Shown: positions 54,107 to 63,974 of the stretch, one piece after another
Layout of the letters: each line of letters starts with the position of its first letter
Numbering within the stretch: position 1 is the first letter of the stretch
Assembly: GCF_024129355.1 (NCBI RefSeq)
Contig: NZ_JAMXXP010000005.1
Span: 62,001-126,000 of the forward strand
From: Acinetobacter lwoffii
GTDB lineage: Bacteria; Pseudomonadota; Gammaproteobacteria; Pseudomonadales; Moraxellaceae
DNA length: 64,000 nucleotides
Reading direction: 5' to 3'
Made by a program: the position numbers and the translations under genes
Notes under the pieces: generated by a model
Databases searched by the model: none
What the model saw: only the letters and a program-made list of their open reading frames with translations
What the model was told of the DNA's origin: nothing

Positions 54107-55057
54107 TTAGCTGACCGCAACCTGTTGCATCACATTAAACGTTTCAGCTTCACTTAACCCCAGACGATGCGAAGTCACCGCGACAAATACAGCCTGCACA
54201 TCATCTGGTGTGACAAAAGCACGTTGCTGAATCAAAGCATACGCTTGTGCTGCGCGCTTCAAGGCCAGAAGGCCACGCGTAGAAAGTCCATGACGGCTTT
54301 TACGGGTTTCTTCTGCCAGATCAAGCAAATATTCCTGAATCGCTTCACTGATAAATATCTGATGAGTCAGATTTTGCAGATCCAGAATTTCATCTTCAGT
54401 AAAAATATGTGCCAGACTGGCAATCAGGGCAAAACGAGATTCCTGCTGTAATAACAGTTTTTCTGCATGGCGCGATGGATAACCTAAAGACAAACGCATC
54501 AGGAAACGGTCCAGTTGGGATTCCGGCAAAGCATAGGTTCCACTTTGAAACAGTGGGTTTTGTGTGGCAATCACCCAGAAAGGTTTCGGTAAGGCATAAC
54601 GCACCCCATCAATGGTGGCATAGCCCTCTTCCATGGCCTCGAGTAAGGCGCTCTGGGTTTTGGGACTACAACGGTTGATTTCATCTGCCAGTAAAATCTG
54701 GGTAAAAATTGGGCCTTGTTTAAACTCGAACTGATGTTCTTTCTGGTTAAACATATTAATGCCGATGACATCACTGGCCAGCATGTCATTGGTAAATTGG
54801 ATGCGCTGGAACTTCAATCCTGCTAGATGTGCCAGACTGCTGGCTAATGTGGTTTTACCCAACCCGGGTAAATCCTCAAATAAGACATGTCCGCCTGCAA
54901 TCAGACAACAAAGTGCCAGTTTGGTCTGGGCCTGTTTGTCCAACACAATGGCATTAACTTCTTCAAAAAAACGCTGGATCTTGGGTGCATAACTTGCAAT
55001 CTTTTGTTCAAGCACTGTATCGATGTGTGCAATGTCGTTATTTTCCTTTTGTTTCAT
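54107..55057 (-). CDS. MoxR-family AAA+ ATPase (316 aa)
   Basis: The start MKQKENND at 55057 is preferred over an ATG 18 codons upstream; a GTG after AAGGA between them is possible. Walker A EDLPGLGKTT, Walker B LLADEINRCSPKTQ, sensor-1 ATQNP and the arginine in LDRFLMRL are all present. Chaperone-like ATPase of the MRP subgroup, first gene of the MoxR-DUF58-TgpA operon. Confidence 0.92.
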   Translation of the reverse strand: MKQKENNDIAHIDTVLEQKIASYAPKIQRFFEEVNAIVLDKQAQTKLALCCLIAGGHVLFEDLPGLGKTTLASSLAHLAGLKFQRIQFTNDMLASDVIGINMFNQKEHQFEFKQGPIFTQILLADEINRCSPKTQSALLEAMEEGYATIDGVRYALPKPFWVIATQNPLFQSGTYALPESQLDRFLMRLSLGYPSRHAEKLLLQQESRFALIASLAHIFTEDEILDLQNLTHQIFISEAIQEYLLDLAEETRKSRHGLSTRGLLALKRAAQAYALIQQRAFVTPDDVQAVFVAVTSHRLGLSEAETFNVMQQVAVS

Positions 55058-55503
55058 GCCCCAGATCACAATAAATTCCTTAATAAAACATGGCCTAAGA
55101 TTAACATACACTGAAATTTAAATTTTCCCAAAAGATCAATTATCTGTCTGTGTAACTAAGTGAAAAATAGTTATTAGAAAATGACGAGGATTCAAATAAT
55201 AGAAGAGTCAAAATGATCAGGTTGAAAAGAAGTAAGAAGCGCAGACAACAAATAAAATGATCAGCACAAATAGCGATCATTTTTCTTTTCGCTCCAATTT
55301 CAAAATATCGACATATGCTCATTCCTCTATTTGAAAAGAATCATACTTAAAAGGTATAGAGACTTAAGTGATTTACTGGGTTTTTATAAAAATTTTCTCG
55401 GTTAGCTCAATCAATGACATCAGATTTAACCGAATCGTCTATTTCCCTAGCAGTTTTAAACAATAAAAAAGCGCCCCGAAAGGCGCTTATTATGACTTAA
55501 CAA
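55058..55503. other. intergenic region between the moxR operon and ybdD
   Basis: About 446 bases. They hold the presumed moxR promoter on the left and the cstA-ybdD terminator at 55469-55488. A 60-codon minus-strand frame at 55140-55322 encodes a hydrophobic peptide, but its AGAGGA is only one base before the ATG and it was not called. Confidence 0.5.
55469..55488 (-). terminator. intrinsic terminator of the cstA-ybdD operon
   Basis: Arms AAGCGCC and GGCGCTT with loop CCGAAA, followed on the minus strand by TTTT, just past the ybdD stop. Confidence 0.85.
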
Positions 55504-55806
55504 TTAACACGGACACTTCTTCATATCACCGCCCGTAGATGGATACCGGGAATCCACACAGTGACGATAAAATGTTTTCGGGTCCATGGCTTCCAGATCG
55601 GGATGATGCTTGCGCATATGCTCCACATAGGTCTGGTAATCAGGTACACCGACCATTAGACGGAAACTTTGCTGCAAACGTTGCCACAAGGTCGCAATCC
55701 GCGACCAGTTTTTCGGATTCAGTATTAAATCCTTTTGTGACATTACGGTCATCTTGATGATCTTATAAATCATCGTTTTCCCGCTTTTGGCAAACTTCAG
55801 ATTCAT
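55504..55806 (-). CDS. ybdD: YbdD/YjiX family protein (100 aa)
   Basis: The ATG at 55806 has AAGGGGAA just upstream; longer frames would overlap cstA. The C-terminal ~65 residues are the DUF466 family: GVPDYQTYVEHMRKHHPD and the closing CVDSRYPSTGG with CPC. This small protein is always found beside CstA-type pyruvate/peptide transporters and is probably an accessory subunit. The N-terminal ~35 residues are longer than in E. coli YbdD. Confidence 0.85.
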   Translation of the reverse strand: MNLKFAKSGKTMIYKIIKMTVMSQKDLILNPKNWSRIATLWQRLQQSFRLMVGVPDYQTYVEHMRKHHPDLEAMDPKTFYRHCVDSRYPSTGGDMKKCPC

Positions 55807-55816
55807 AATATTCCCC

Positions 55817-57916
55817 TTAATGACCTTTCGCTGGCTGAATCTCTTCAGGATCGCGATAAATCGCTTCTGCTTCATGTACAGATGGCTCAGGATTTGCCAA
55901 TGCACGACGAATCACGCGAATTGCAGCAAACAACATGACAAAGGCTACAATCATAAAGAAAGCACAGAGCGCAGCATTAATCTGGTTCGACATCGCTACC
56001 GTCTGCATTTCTGCCACAGTTTTCGCTGGTGCCAGGATTTCATTATTGGCAATCGCCGTGTTGAAACGATCAGCCTGCGCAAGGAAACCAATCTTTGGAT
56101 TTTCGTGGAAAATCTTCTGCCAGCCTGCTGTCATGGAAGTAATGAACAGGAACACTGTCGGGATAATTGTCACCCAGACATATTTCTGTTTTTTCATCTT
56201 GAACAGAATGACAGTACCAAGAATGAGCGCCATCGCAGCCAAAATCTGGTTACCAATACCAAACAGCGGCCATAAACTGTTAATCCCGCCGAGTGGATCG
56301 ACTACGCCCTGATAGACGAAGAAGCCCCAGCCTGCCACTGCAACCGCAGTACCCAACAGGTTTCCGAAGAAATTATGTGATTGTTTTACTGCTGGAATCA
56401 CAATACCGACAGTATCCTGCACCATGAAACGACAGGCACGCGTACCAGCATCAACAGCAGTCAGGATGAATAGTGCTTCAAACAAAATCGCAAAGTGATA
56501 CCAGAACGCCATCATTTCACGACTGTTGAAAATTTCGGTGATGATATGCGCCATACCAATTGCAAAAGTTGGCGCACCACCAGTACGCGACAGAATCGAG
56601 TTCTCACCCACTTCCTGTGCCAGTAAATTCAAGGCTTCAGGGGTTACCACAAAACCAAGGGTTCGCACTGCTTCTGCTGCGCTTTCTGCGGTAGTACCGA
56701 GCAAGGCTGCTGGTGAGTTAATCGCAAAATAAATTCCTGGATCCAGAATTGCAGCACAGATCAAAGCCATGATCGCTACAAAAGATTCCATCAACATACC
56801 GCCATAACCGATCATACGGATATCGCGTTCGTTGTTGACCAGTTTCGGTGTCGTCCCTGAAGAAACCAAGGCATGGAAACCGGAAATCGCACCACACGCA
56901 ATAGTAATGAACAGGAATGGGAACATAGAACCTGCGAATACAGGACCAGTCCCATCAATGAATTTGGTAATCGCTGGCAGTTTCATTTCAGGCATGGCAA
57001 ACAGGATACCCACGGCCAAACCTGCAATCACGCCAATTTTCAGGAAGGTCGACAGATAATCACGTGGAGCAAGCAATAGCCAGACTGGCAGTACCGATGC
57101 AATGAAACCATAAATGATCAGTGCCCAAGTCAGCTCAGTGCCAGAAAGCGTAAAGAACGGACCCCAATATGGATGTTGTGCGATGTTTTCACCGTAGATA
57201 ATGCCCAGCATCATCAACACAAAACCGATAATCGAGACCTCAGCAATTTTACCCGGACGGATAAAACGCATATAGATGCCCATAAAGATCGCAATCGGAA
57301 TGGTGGCTGCAATACTGAATACACCCCATGGACTGTTGGTCAGGGCCTTCACCACCACCAGTGCCAATACCGCCAGAATGATGATCATCACGCCCAAGGC
57401 ACCGAGCATCACGATAATACCGGCAAAAGTACCCAGTTCCTGTTTTGCCATTTCCCCCAGTGAACGACCGTCACGACGGGTGGAAATAAACAGCACCAGG
57501 AAGTCTTGTACCGCACCGGCAAGCACCACACCGACTAACAGCCAGATCGTACCGGGTAAATAGCCCATTTGTGCTGCCAAGATCGGACCGACTAAAGGAC
57601 CTGCACCGGCAATCGCTGCAAAGTGATGGCCAAACAGAACGCTTTTGTTGGTCGGCACATAGTCCAGACCATCGGCCAGACGATGCGCAGGCGTTAAACG
57701 GCGTTCATTCAGCTCAAATACTTTGGTGGCGATAAACAAACTGTAGAAACGGTAAGCAATGCTATAGACACAGGCGGCGGCAAGTACCAGCCAGACTGCA
57801 TTGACATGCTCACCCCGACTCAGTGCTAGAACTCCAAAAGAGACTGCACCCACAATGGCTACCAAAAGCCAAATCATTTTCGAAGTCAGCGTCGACTTCT
57901 TTTGTAAAGTTTCCAT
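55817..57916 (-). CDS. cstA: CstA-family carbon starvation transporter (699 aa)
   Basis: Inner-membrane protein with ~16-18 hydrophobic segments. The signature GAGPLVGPILAAQMGYLPGT lies near residue 105 and DAGTRACRFMVQDT near 490. CstA/BtsT proteins import pyruvate or peptides when carbon is scarce. It ends 10 bases before ybdD begins. Length and motifs are normal for the family. The substrate here is not decided by sequence. Confidence 0.93.
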   Translation of the reverse strand: METLQKKSTLTSKMIWLLVAIVGAVSFGVLALSRGEHVNAVWLVLAAACVYSIAYRFYSLFIATKVFELNERRLTPAHRLADGLDYVPTNKSVLFGHHFAAIAGAGPLVGPILAAQMGYLPGTIWLLVGVVLAGAVQDFLVLFISTRRDGRSLGEMAKQELGTFAGIIVMLGALGVMIIILAVLALVVVKALTNSPWGVFSIAATIPIAIFMGIYMRFIRPGKIAEVSIIGFVLMMLGIIYGENIAQHPYWGPFFTLSGTELTWALIIYGFIASVLPVWLLLAPRDYLSTFLKIGVIAGLAVGILFAMPEMKLPAITKFIDGTGPVFAGSMFPFLFITIACGAISGFHALVSSGTTPKLVNNERDIRMIGYGGMLMESFVAIMALICAAILDPGIYFAINSPAALLGTTAESAAEAVRTLGFVVTPEALNLLAQEVGENSILSRTGGAPTFAIGMAHIITEIFNSREMMAFWYHFAILFEALFILTAVDAGTRACRFMVQDTVGIVIPAVKQSHNFFGNLLGTAVAVAGWGFFVYQGVVDPLGGINSLWPLFGIGNQILAAMALILGTVILFKMKKQKYVWVTIIPTVFLFITSMTAGWQKIFHENPKIGFLAQADRFNTAIANNEILAPAKTVAEMQTVAMSNQINAALCAFFMIVAFVMLFAAIRVIRRALANPEPSVHEAEAIYRDPEEIQPAKGH

Positions 57917-58033
57917 TCAATCCCTCATATTGTGATGCATACAAATCAGCGTGATTGTTGTTGTTCGAGGTACTGCTGTTTTCCCTTGCGACTTTACGCC
58001 TGTTCTTTTGCTTTTCCTCTAAGACTTTGGCAT

Positions 58034-58060
58034 AAAAAAAGGGATGATTTAAATCATCCC
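58034..58060 (-). terminator. intrinsic terminator of efp
   Basis: A perfect 20-bp palindrome (GGGATGATTT/AAATCATCCC, 58041-58060) followed on the minus strand by seven T residues, 28 bases past the efp stop. Confidence 0.9.
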
Positions 58061-58087
58061 TCTCGATAATAGTCTATTTTCAAACCA

Positions 58088-58657
58088 TTATGCACGTTCT
58101 AAATAGTCACCAGTACGGGTATCTACACGAACGCTTTCTTCTTGCTGTACGAATAATGGAACACGTACTACAGCACCTGTTTCAAGTTTCGCTGGCTTAC
58201 CGCCACCGCCAGAAGTATCACCACGAACACCTGGATCAGTTTCAACGATTTTAAGTACGACGAAGTTCGGTGGAGTCACGTTTAAAGGCACGCCATTGAA
58301 CAACATGATGGTACATTTTTCATTTGAATCGTCTTTTAACCATTTTGCAGCATCGCTCATTGCTGTTTTATCAGCTGCGATCTGTTCAAAGGTAACAGGA
58401 TCCATGAAGTTCCACATTTCGCCATCGTTGTACAAGTATTCCATTTCTACTTCAACGATATCAGCCGCTTCTAGGTTCTCGCCTGATTTGAAAGTTTTTT
58501 CCAGAACTTTACCTGATTTAAGGTTACGTAATTTTACGCGGTTAAAAGCTTGGCCTTTACCTGGTTTTACGTATTCGTTTTCCATGATTGAACATGGGTT
58601 GCCATCAAGCATAACCTTAAGGCCTGACTTGAAATCATTCGTAGAATAATAGGCCAT
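58088..58657 (-). CDS. efp: translation elongation factor P (189 aa)
   Basis: KOW-like domain I with [10 protein letters not shown]: Lys34 is the conserved residue that EpmA and EpmB modify with (R)-beta-lysine. Two OB-fold domains follow ([18 protein letters not shown] and the C-terminal [13 protein letters not shown]). EF-P rescues ribosomes stalled on polyproline. It is encoded divergently from epmB, which makes its modification enzyme. Confidence 0.97.
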   Translation of the reverse strand: MAYYSTNDFKSGLKVMLDGNPCSIMENEYVKPGKGQAFNRVKLRNLKSGKVLEKTFKSGENLEAADIVEVEMEYLYNDGEMWNFMDPVTFEQIAADKTAMSDAAKWLKDDSNEKCTIMLFNGVPLNVTPPNFVVLKIVETDPGVRGDTSGGGGKPAKLETGAVVRVPLFVQQEESVRVDTRTGDYLERA

Positions 58658-59039
58658 GACTGGCGCACTCCAAACTTACTAACTTTAATCTATTGATGCT
58701 ATGGGCTGTTGCGATGTCATTTAGCAAGTCTGACACGAACATTGAGTTGCCACATGCACATTCATTTGATGTTGCGTATTCTAAATGAGCAATACACTTT
58801 GCCGCAATGAAAAAATCCGCTTTCACCCACTCAGGCTGTTTAAGTTACAATCAGACATGAAAATCCTTTGTTTATTCATGTCTTGCTCAACGTTAAAATA
58901 CCATCAGGCGAGCACGAAGATCAGCATAGCTTAATCACTCTTTATTTTATAGCGCAGTGGATTATTGCGCTTCCGCACAAACTGTTAAACTGTGCCCATC
59001 AGGCTTTGTCCTCTCACTTATTATTGTTAATCTTCCGGC
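58658..59039. other. divergent promoter region between efp and epmB
   Basis: 382 bases with no convincing open frame. They should hold both promoters. No riboswitch-like or repeated structure was seen. Confidence 0.5.
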
Positions 59040-60062
59040 ATGACGAACTATTTATATCAAGAACAAAACTGGCAATCACAGCTCAGCGACCTGATCACTG
59101 ATCCACGCGAACTGCTTGAAGTGCTACAACTCGCACCTGAACAGCTTCTCTCAGGCGCCATTTTAGCTTCTGAACAGTTTAAACTGCGCGTACCACGTGC
59201 TTTTGTGGGCAAAATGCAGACCGGAAACCCTTTAGACCCATTGCTTTTACAAGTGCTGCCCCATCATCTGGAACTGGAAGAACATCTAGGATTTGTTACC
59301 GACCCCTTGGGCGAAGAACAGGCCAATCAGCAACCCGGCGTACTGCACAAATATAAATCCCGTTTCTTGCTGACACTGACTGGTGCCTGTGCTGTACATT
59401 GCCGTTATTGTTTCCGCCGGCATTTCCCCTATCAGGAAAATCTGCCTAAAAATGAAGACTGGATAAATATCAAGCAATATCTGGAAAGCCAGCCTGATAT
59501 TAATGAAGTGATTCTGAGTGGCGGTGATCCACTAACCTTATCGAACCGGAAATTAAAAACCTGGATTGAACGATTAGAATCAGTACCACATCTCAAATTC
59601 TTAAGAATACATTCACGAGTTCCTATTGTGATCCCCAACCGAGTCGACGAAGAGCTACTTAGCATGTTAAAAAACAGTAGGCTACGTATTATTCTGGTGG
59701 TACACTCAAACCATGCATCGGAGCTGGATGACTTCACTTGCAAGCGTTTAAACCAACTGGTTCAACAGCAGATCACCGTTCTGAATCAGGCGGTCTTATT
59801 AAACGGGGTGAATGATTCTGCTCAGGTTTTAGTGGATTTAAGCTATCGCTTGTTTGATGCCGGGGTCATGCCTTATTATTTACATGTACTTGATAAAGTA
59901 AAAGGTGCGCATCATTTTGATTTGGTGCCTGACCATATTAATGAGATTTATACAGAAGTTTTAGCGAACCTTCCGGGGTATTTGGTTCCTAAACTGGTTC
60001 GAGAAATAGCGGGCGAGAAGAATAAGACACCGCTTTTTGGGGTTTCAACATTTTTGAGTTAA
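59040..60062 (+). CDS. epmB: EF-P beta-lysylation enzyme EpmB (340 aa)
   Basis: Lysine 2,3-aminomutase-like radical SAM enzyme. The CxxxCxxC cluster is CAVHCRYC in GACAVHCRYCFRRHFPY near residue 120, the PLP lysine lies near the end (YLVPKLVREIAG), and ILSGGDPLTL is the AdoMet-binding motif. It converts (S)-lysine to (R)-beta-lysine for EF-P. Partner efp is next door; epmA is not in the window. Confidence 0.95.
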   Translation: MTNYLYQEQNWQSQLSDLITDPRELLEVLQLAPEQLLSGAILASEQFKLRVPRAFVGKMQTGNPLDPLLLQVLPHHLELEEHLGFVTDPLGEEQANQQPGVLHKYKSRFLLTLTGACAVHCRYCFRRHFPYQENLPKNEDWINIKQYLESQPDINEVILSGGDPLTLSNRKLKTWIERLESVPHLKFLRIHSRVPIVIPNRVDEELLSMLKNSRLRIILVVHSNHASELDDFTCKRLNQLVQQQITVLNQAVLLNGVNDSAQVLVDLSYRLFDAGVMPYYLHVLDKVKGAHHFDLVPDHINEIYTEVLANLPGYLVPKLVREIAGEKNKTPLFGVSTFLS

Positions 60063-60071
60063 ATAATAAAG

Positions 60072-61817
60072 ATGAGCACGCATACTTCAGACATTTTTCA
60101 GACACCGACGGAACTTAAACGAGAGCAGTTGAGCTTTTGCCCAACCACTGCCAAGGCTTTGCAGGAATGGGTTGCGGGGATTTCGATTCTACAGCTGGGG
60201 AATTCATCCAAATCCCTGTTTAATGCCTTATTGGAAGTTTCTGAGCTGAAATGTACAGAAACCCTGCGCTTTGACCTGATTCAGGTCTTGCATCCCACCC
60301 TTGAAAATGTCCTAACCAGTCTGGAAAAGCATTTCGTCAATCAGGGCCTGATCACTTCCGACCGGAATGACCAGATCATTGAACTGGCCATGCTGCTGCG
60401 CAGTCATTTTGCCAAAATTTATATTGATATCGTCAAACGCTGTAATCATCAGCTGACGCATCAGAAGTTTTCGCTATTCTCTCTGGGCAAAAAGAAAAGC
60501 ATTCAAACTGCCCGAATGGTGTCGATTTATTATGCCCTGCAACAACTCACCCTTCTGTTATATCAACAGCATATGCTGTATAGCACGCCAGGTCTGGGAC
60601 AATGGCTGGCTGCCCATCAACTGCTTGAATGTGCCATAGACAACAATTTCTATCAAAGTAATATCAATCAGGTATTAGGCACCCAGCATGAAATCCAAAA
60701 TATTGCACATGCCTATGCACAGCTGATTTTACTGGATATCTTCAATACTCATCAGATCCGGCCTGCAGAAATTCAGGGCCTGTATCTATGCAGTTTTGAC
60801 TGGGCCAAACTGGTGCAGATCTTGCCGAAGGAAACCACGCTGTCCCGTTATGTGGTCGATGCCAGCAAAGATCATCCACCGATCTTTAATACCCATCAAG
60901 AGCCACAGTTTCAGCCGAGCTTCTATATTTCCACCCAGAACCTGATGGATCATTTAACGGGTACTCAAAGCAAAAATGCGCAGTATCTGTCGCGGAATGA
61001 AAAGCTGTTCCTGACCCCTGCACTGCATTTTCATATCTACAATCTGCTCTCGAACAATGTCGAGCGTCGTCATGAACGTTATGAATATTCAGCACAGATC
61101 AATATCTGCTTTGGCTTGAGCGTGGCGCATTTTTACCTGTCTAAAGGTAAAAACTTCAATGAAACCCTGGAACTCGATGCCAATTATAATTTCCAGAGCG
61201 AAAGCAGTTTTGTCAGCTCGATGGAAAATACGATTCCAAGTGCCTTTAGCAGTATCAAGGCGCTCGATCGCGAAACGAAACAGATTCATAGCGCTGAAGT
61301 TCTGGATATTAGTGTCAATGGTTACCGGATTAAATGGACTGGTATTACACCTGCCAATTTAAAAACTGGTGAATTTATTCTGGTTCAGGAAAAAACCCAG
61401 AGCCAGTGGCGTGGCGGTGTGATTCGCTGGATCAAGCAGTCAACGGATAAGAGCCTAGAAATCGGGCTGGAAATTTTGGCACAAGAGCTCTTTCCTTGTG
61501 CAGCTTATACCCGTACCGAACGTCATCATGTCAACTATCAGCCTGCCCTGTTGGTGAAAATGACGCAACTGGATCAGGTCTCGACCAGCCTGATTGTCTC
61601 TGGTTCACAGATGTTTAGGGAAAAACAAACCATTCATTTACGTCTCGGTCAGGAAGAACTCAAAATCTATCTGACCAAAGCACAACTGATTACGCAGAGT
61701 TTCATCCGTTTTGATTATGAATTATTGAATGATCAGGAAGAAGAGATGATCGAAAACTTTATCGATCAGCACATGAATGAAAGCAGAAATCATGATTTAT
61801 GGGAAGCATTGAAGTGA
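60072..61817 (+). CDS. PilZ-domain protein (581 aa)
   Basis: Residues ~390-475 form a PilZ domain (EVLDISVNGYRIKW with the DxSxxG motif, then GVIRWIKQ); the RxxxR arm is not clear, so c-di-GMP binding is uncertain. The N-terminal ~380 residues are helical and of unknown fold. The gene follows epmB by 9 bases and overlaps the next gene by 19 bases, so the PilZ and FimX-like proteins are co-produced and may act together in c-di-GMP-linked twitching motility. Confidence 0.8.
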   Translation: MSTHTSDIFQTPTELKREQLSFCPTTAKALQEWVAGISILQLGNSSKSLFNALLEVSELKCTETLRFDLIQVLHPTLENVLTSLEKHFVNQGLITSDRNDQIIELAMLLRSHFAKIYIDIVKRCNHQLTHQKFSLFSLGKKKSIQTARMVSIYYALQQLTLLLYQQHMLYSTPGLGQWLAAHQLLECAIDNNFYQSNINQVLGTQHEIQNIAHAYAQLILLDIFNTHQIRPAEIQGLYLCSFDWAKLVQILPKETTLSRYVVDASKDHPPIFNTHQEPQFQPSFYISTQNLMDHLTGTQSKNAQYLSRNEKLFLTPALHFHIYNLLSNNVERRHERYEYSAQINICFGLSVAHFYLSKGKNFNETLELDANYNFQSESSFVSSMENTIPSAFSSIKALDRETKQIHSAEVLDISVNGYRIKWTGITPANLKTGEFILVQEKTQSQWRGGVIRWIKQSTDKSLEIGLEILAQELFPCAAYTRTERHHVNYQPALLVKMTQLDQVSTSLIVSGSQMFREKQTIHLRLGQEELKIYLTKAQLITQSFIRFDYELLNDQEEEMIENFIDQHMNESRNHDLWEALK

Positions 61818-63964
61818 GAAATCCATTATTGTCTAAAAAGTTAAAACGTACTGAAACACGTTTACTGATTATTGATGATAATCAAATTAGATATAACCAA
61901 ATCCGTGATCTGCTGACCAGTAATGATTATCAGGTGGATGCTGTCCTGCTGGATGATCTGCAATCTTTTGAAAAACAATTAAATTTCAACTGGGATCTGA
62001 TTATTTTTGGACGTGCCTACGACCTGAAATATGAACAGGCCTTAAGTTTGGTGCGCCTTTCGCAGCAACCTAATCTGCCGATGATTTTGCTTAAACCGGA
62101 TGATTACCAGGCTGAACAATATGCGCAATATATCCGTAAAGGGGTATATGACATTCTCAATTTTGACTACCTGGAACGCTTTTATGTGGGACTGGTCCGA
62201 GCATTGTCATTTAGCCGTTTGTCACAGTCTCAGCAACATTTAATGACTGAGCTGGAAACAGCACAAATTCAGGCACAATCTTTAGTAGACGACAGCAACC
62301 GTGCTGTTGCCACCATTCAGGAAGGGATTCATATTCAGGCCAATGCGGACTACCTGAAACTGTTTGGCTTGCAAAATGAAGATGAGATTATTGGCCTACC
62401 GCTTCTGGATCTGCTCCAGCCTTCAGATTTGAATGATTTTAAAACCCGTTTCAAAAAGATTTCTCAGGGTCAATTTGATTTAGGTCGAGTCGAGATTCAG
62501 TCTCTGAATCCGCATGTGTCCGCATCTAACCCATTAAAATTGGAATTCTTGCCTTCAACTGCTGAAGAAGATGCAGTGCAAATTAGCATTGATACCCAAT
62601 CTAAAACAGTTTCTTCTGAGAAGACTCCTGGAAAACCAAGCGTTTTTCAGTCACTTAAACGTGAACTGAACAAGCAGTCTGCACCAGTGAATGCCTTGGT
62701 CACTTTCTCTTTAAGTGCATATGATCCGGAAGTTCTACAGTCTGACTGGACCACTTTTAATGGGTACTTTGATGCAGTCAAAGAATTCCTCAAGGAACAG
62801 ACCCATATTCCCCTGTTTAAACTGGAATATGATGTCGTTGTCGGTCTGTTCCAGGCAGACTCTAAAGCAATTCTTGAATCCAAACTGATCAGTTTAAATG
62901 CCTTAAGCAAACCGCAACTCATTACAGTGGGACAAAAGTCATTCCCTCTAAATTTGCGCTTAGGCTATGTCACGCTTGAACAGGGTTTGCAAGATGAAAT
63001 GCATTGTAATACGCTGATTGGACAAGCATTCTCGACATCTTTACCTCAAGCAGAAGCTGTACCTGAATTTAAACTCGACATTCCAGCCTCACTGAGCAGT
63101 CCAAGCTCTTTAGATATGCCGAGTATAGACTTCAGTGTTGCTGAAACACCAGTTACCAGCTCAACAGTTGCAGCTGTCAGTCCAGCAGTCACCTCTATTC
63201 CTAACGCTACACCTTCTATTTTGAAAGCCTTAAGTGAATGTCTAGAACGTGGCGAGATCCATTTAAAGTATCAGCAACTCTATGATAAAGAAGATACGCG
63301 TTTATATACCTATGAAGTGACCAGTGGCTTTATTTTTGAGAATAAATGGCAGGATATCTCTAGCCTTTTAGAACTTCATGAAGATGATGAACTGTCCATT
63401 AAACTGGATCGCTGGATTCTGGTTGAGGCCAGTAAACAGCTACACAACTTTATTACCCAGTATCCTGATGCAAGCTTAATTGTCAATTTGAACCGTGCCG
63501 TGCTATTTAAAGACCGCACCTTCCCGGAATTTATTTCCAAGCTGATTACGATTATTCGCAGCAAAGTGAAGCACCCGCTAATCTTGCAATTCTCAGAAGA
63601 AGATATTTTACTGAATCAGCAAGATGCACAAAAATATCTACGAGTGCTGTATGAACATGGTGCGCTGATTGCACTTCGTGATTTTGGTCAATCAATGTAC
63701 AGTCCAAATTTACTGCGCGAACTGGAACTGGATGGTGTTAGCTTACATTCGAGCTTAACCAATATGCTTAATAAAGACACCGAGATTGAGCAGTTACAGG
63801 AAAAAATCACCAGTTACAACGAAATTAAGCCACTCAATATCCTGATTCGTGAATTAAATGATATGACACTTTTCGCGAATGCCTGGAACGTGGATGCCCG
63901 CTTTATTCAGGGGAATTATTTCCAGAAAAAACTCGATCATTTGATTGATGTACAAGATCACTAA
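61799..63964 (+). CDS. FimX-like protein: degenerate REC, PAS, GGDEF and EAL domains (721 aa)
   Basis: Domains in order: a REC domain at ~20-140 with TRLLIIDDNQIRYNQ but FGRAYD where the phospho-Asp should be; a PAS domain at ~165-250 (IQEGIHIQANADYLKLFGLQ); a degenerate GGDEF domain at ~280-400 without a GGDEF box; an EAL domain at ~475-715 in which EAL reads YEV and several metal ligands are missing. This matches the FimX layout, a c-di-GMP receptor for type IV pilus function. The start at 61799 overlaps the PilZ gene; a GTG at 61814 after GGAAG is an alternative. Confidence 0.8.
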   Translation: MGSIEVRNPLLSKKLKRTETRLLIIDDNQIRYNQIRDLLTSNDYQVDAVLLDDLQSFEKQLNFNWDLIIFGRAYDLKYEQALSLVRLSQQPNLPMILLKPDDYQAEQYAQYIRKGVYDILNFDYLERFYVGLVRALSFSRLSQSQQHLMTELETAQIQAQSLVDDSNRAVATIQEGIHIQANADYLKLFGLQNEDEIIGLPLLDLLQPSDLNDFKTRFKKISQGQFDLGRVEIQSLNPHVSASNPLKLEFLPSTAEEDAVQISIDTQSKTVSSEKTPGKPSVFQSLKRELNKQSAPVNALVTFSLSAYDPEVLQSDWTTFNGYFDAVKEFLKEQTHIPLFKLEYDVVVGLFQADSKAILESKLISLNALSKPQLITVGQKSFPLNLRLGYVTLEQGLQDEMHCNTLIGQAFSTSLPQAEAVPEFKLDIPASLSSPSSLDMPSIDFSVAETPVTSSTVAAVSPAVTSIPNATPSILKALSECLERGEIHLKYQQLYDKEDTRLYTYEVTSGFIFENKWQDISSLLELHEDDELSIKLDRWILVEASKQLHNFITQYPDASLIVNLNRAVLFKDRTFPEFISKLITIIRSKVKHPLILQFSEEDILLNQQDAQKYLRVLYEHGALIALRDFGQSMYSPNLLRELELDGVSLHSSLTNMLNKDTEIEQLQEKITSYNEIKPLNILIRELNDMTLFANAWNVDARFIQGNYFQKKLDHLIDVQDH

Positions 63965-63974
63965 GATCTTGTAC
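63950..63974. other. hairpin overlapping the stop of the FimX-like gene
   Basis: Arms GTACAAGATC and GATCTTGTAC are perfect 10-bp inverted repeats whose ACTAA loop contains the stop codon TAA. There is no T-run after it, so it may be a Rho-type or RNA-stabilising hairpin rather than a classic terminator. Confidence 0.4.

Noticed and set aside
55140..55322. 60-codon hydrophobic open frame
   Set aside because: The ribosome-binding sequence is only one base from the ATG and the sequence has no family pattern; likely chance in AT-rich DNA.
56526..57563. Several open frames antisense to cstA
   Set aside because: They mirror the codon pattern of the transporter and have no start signals or family features.
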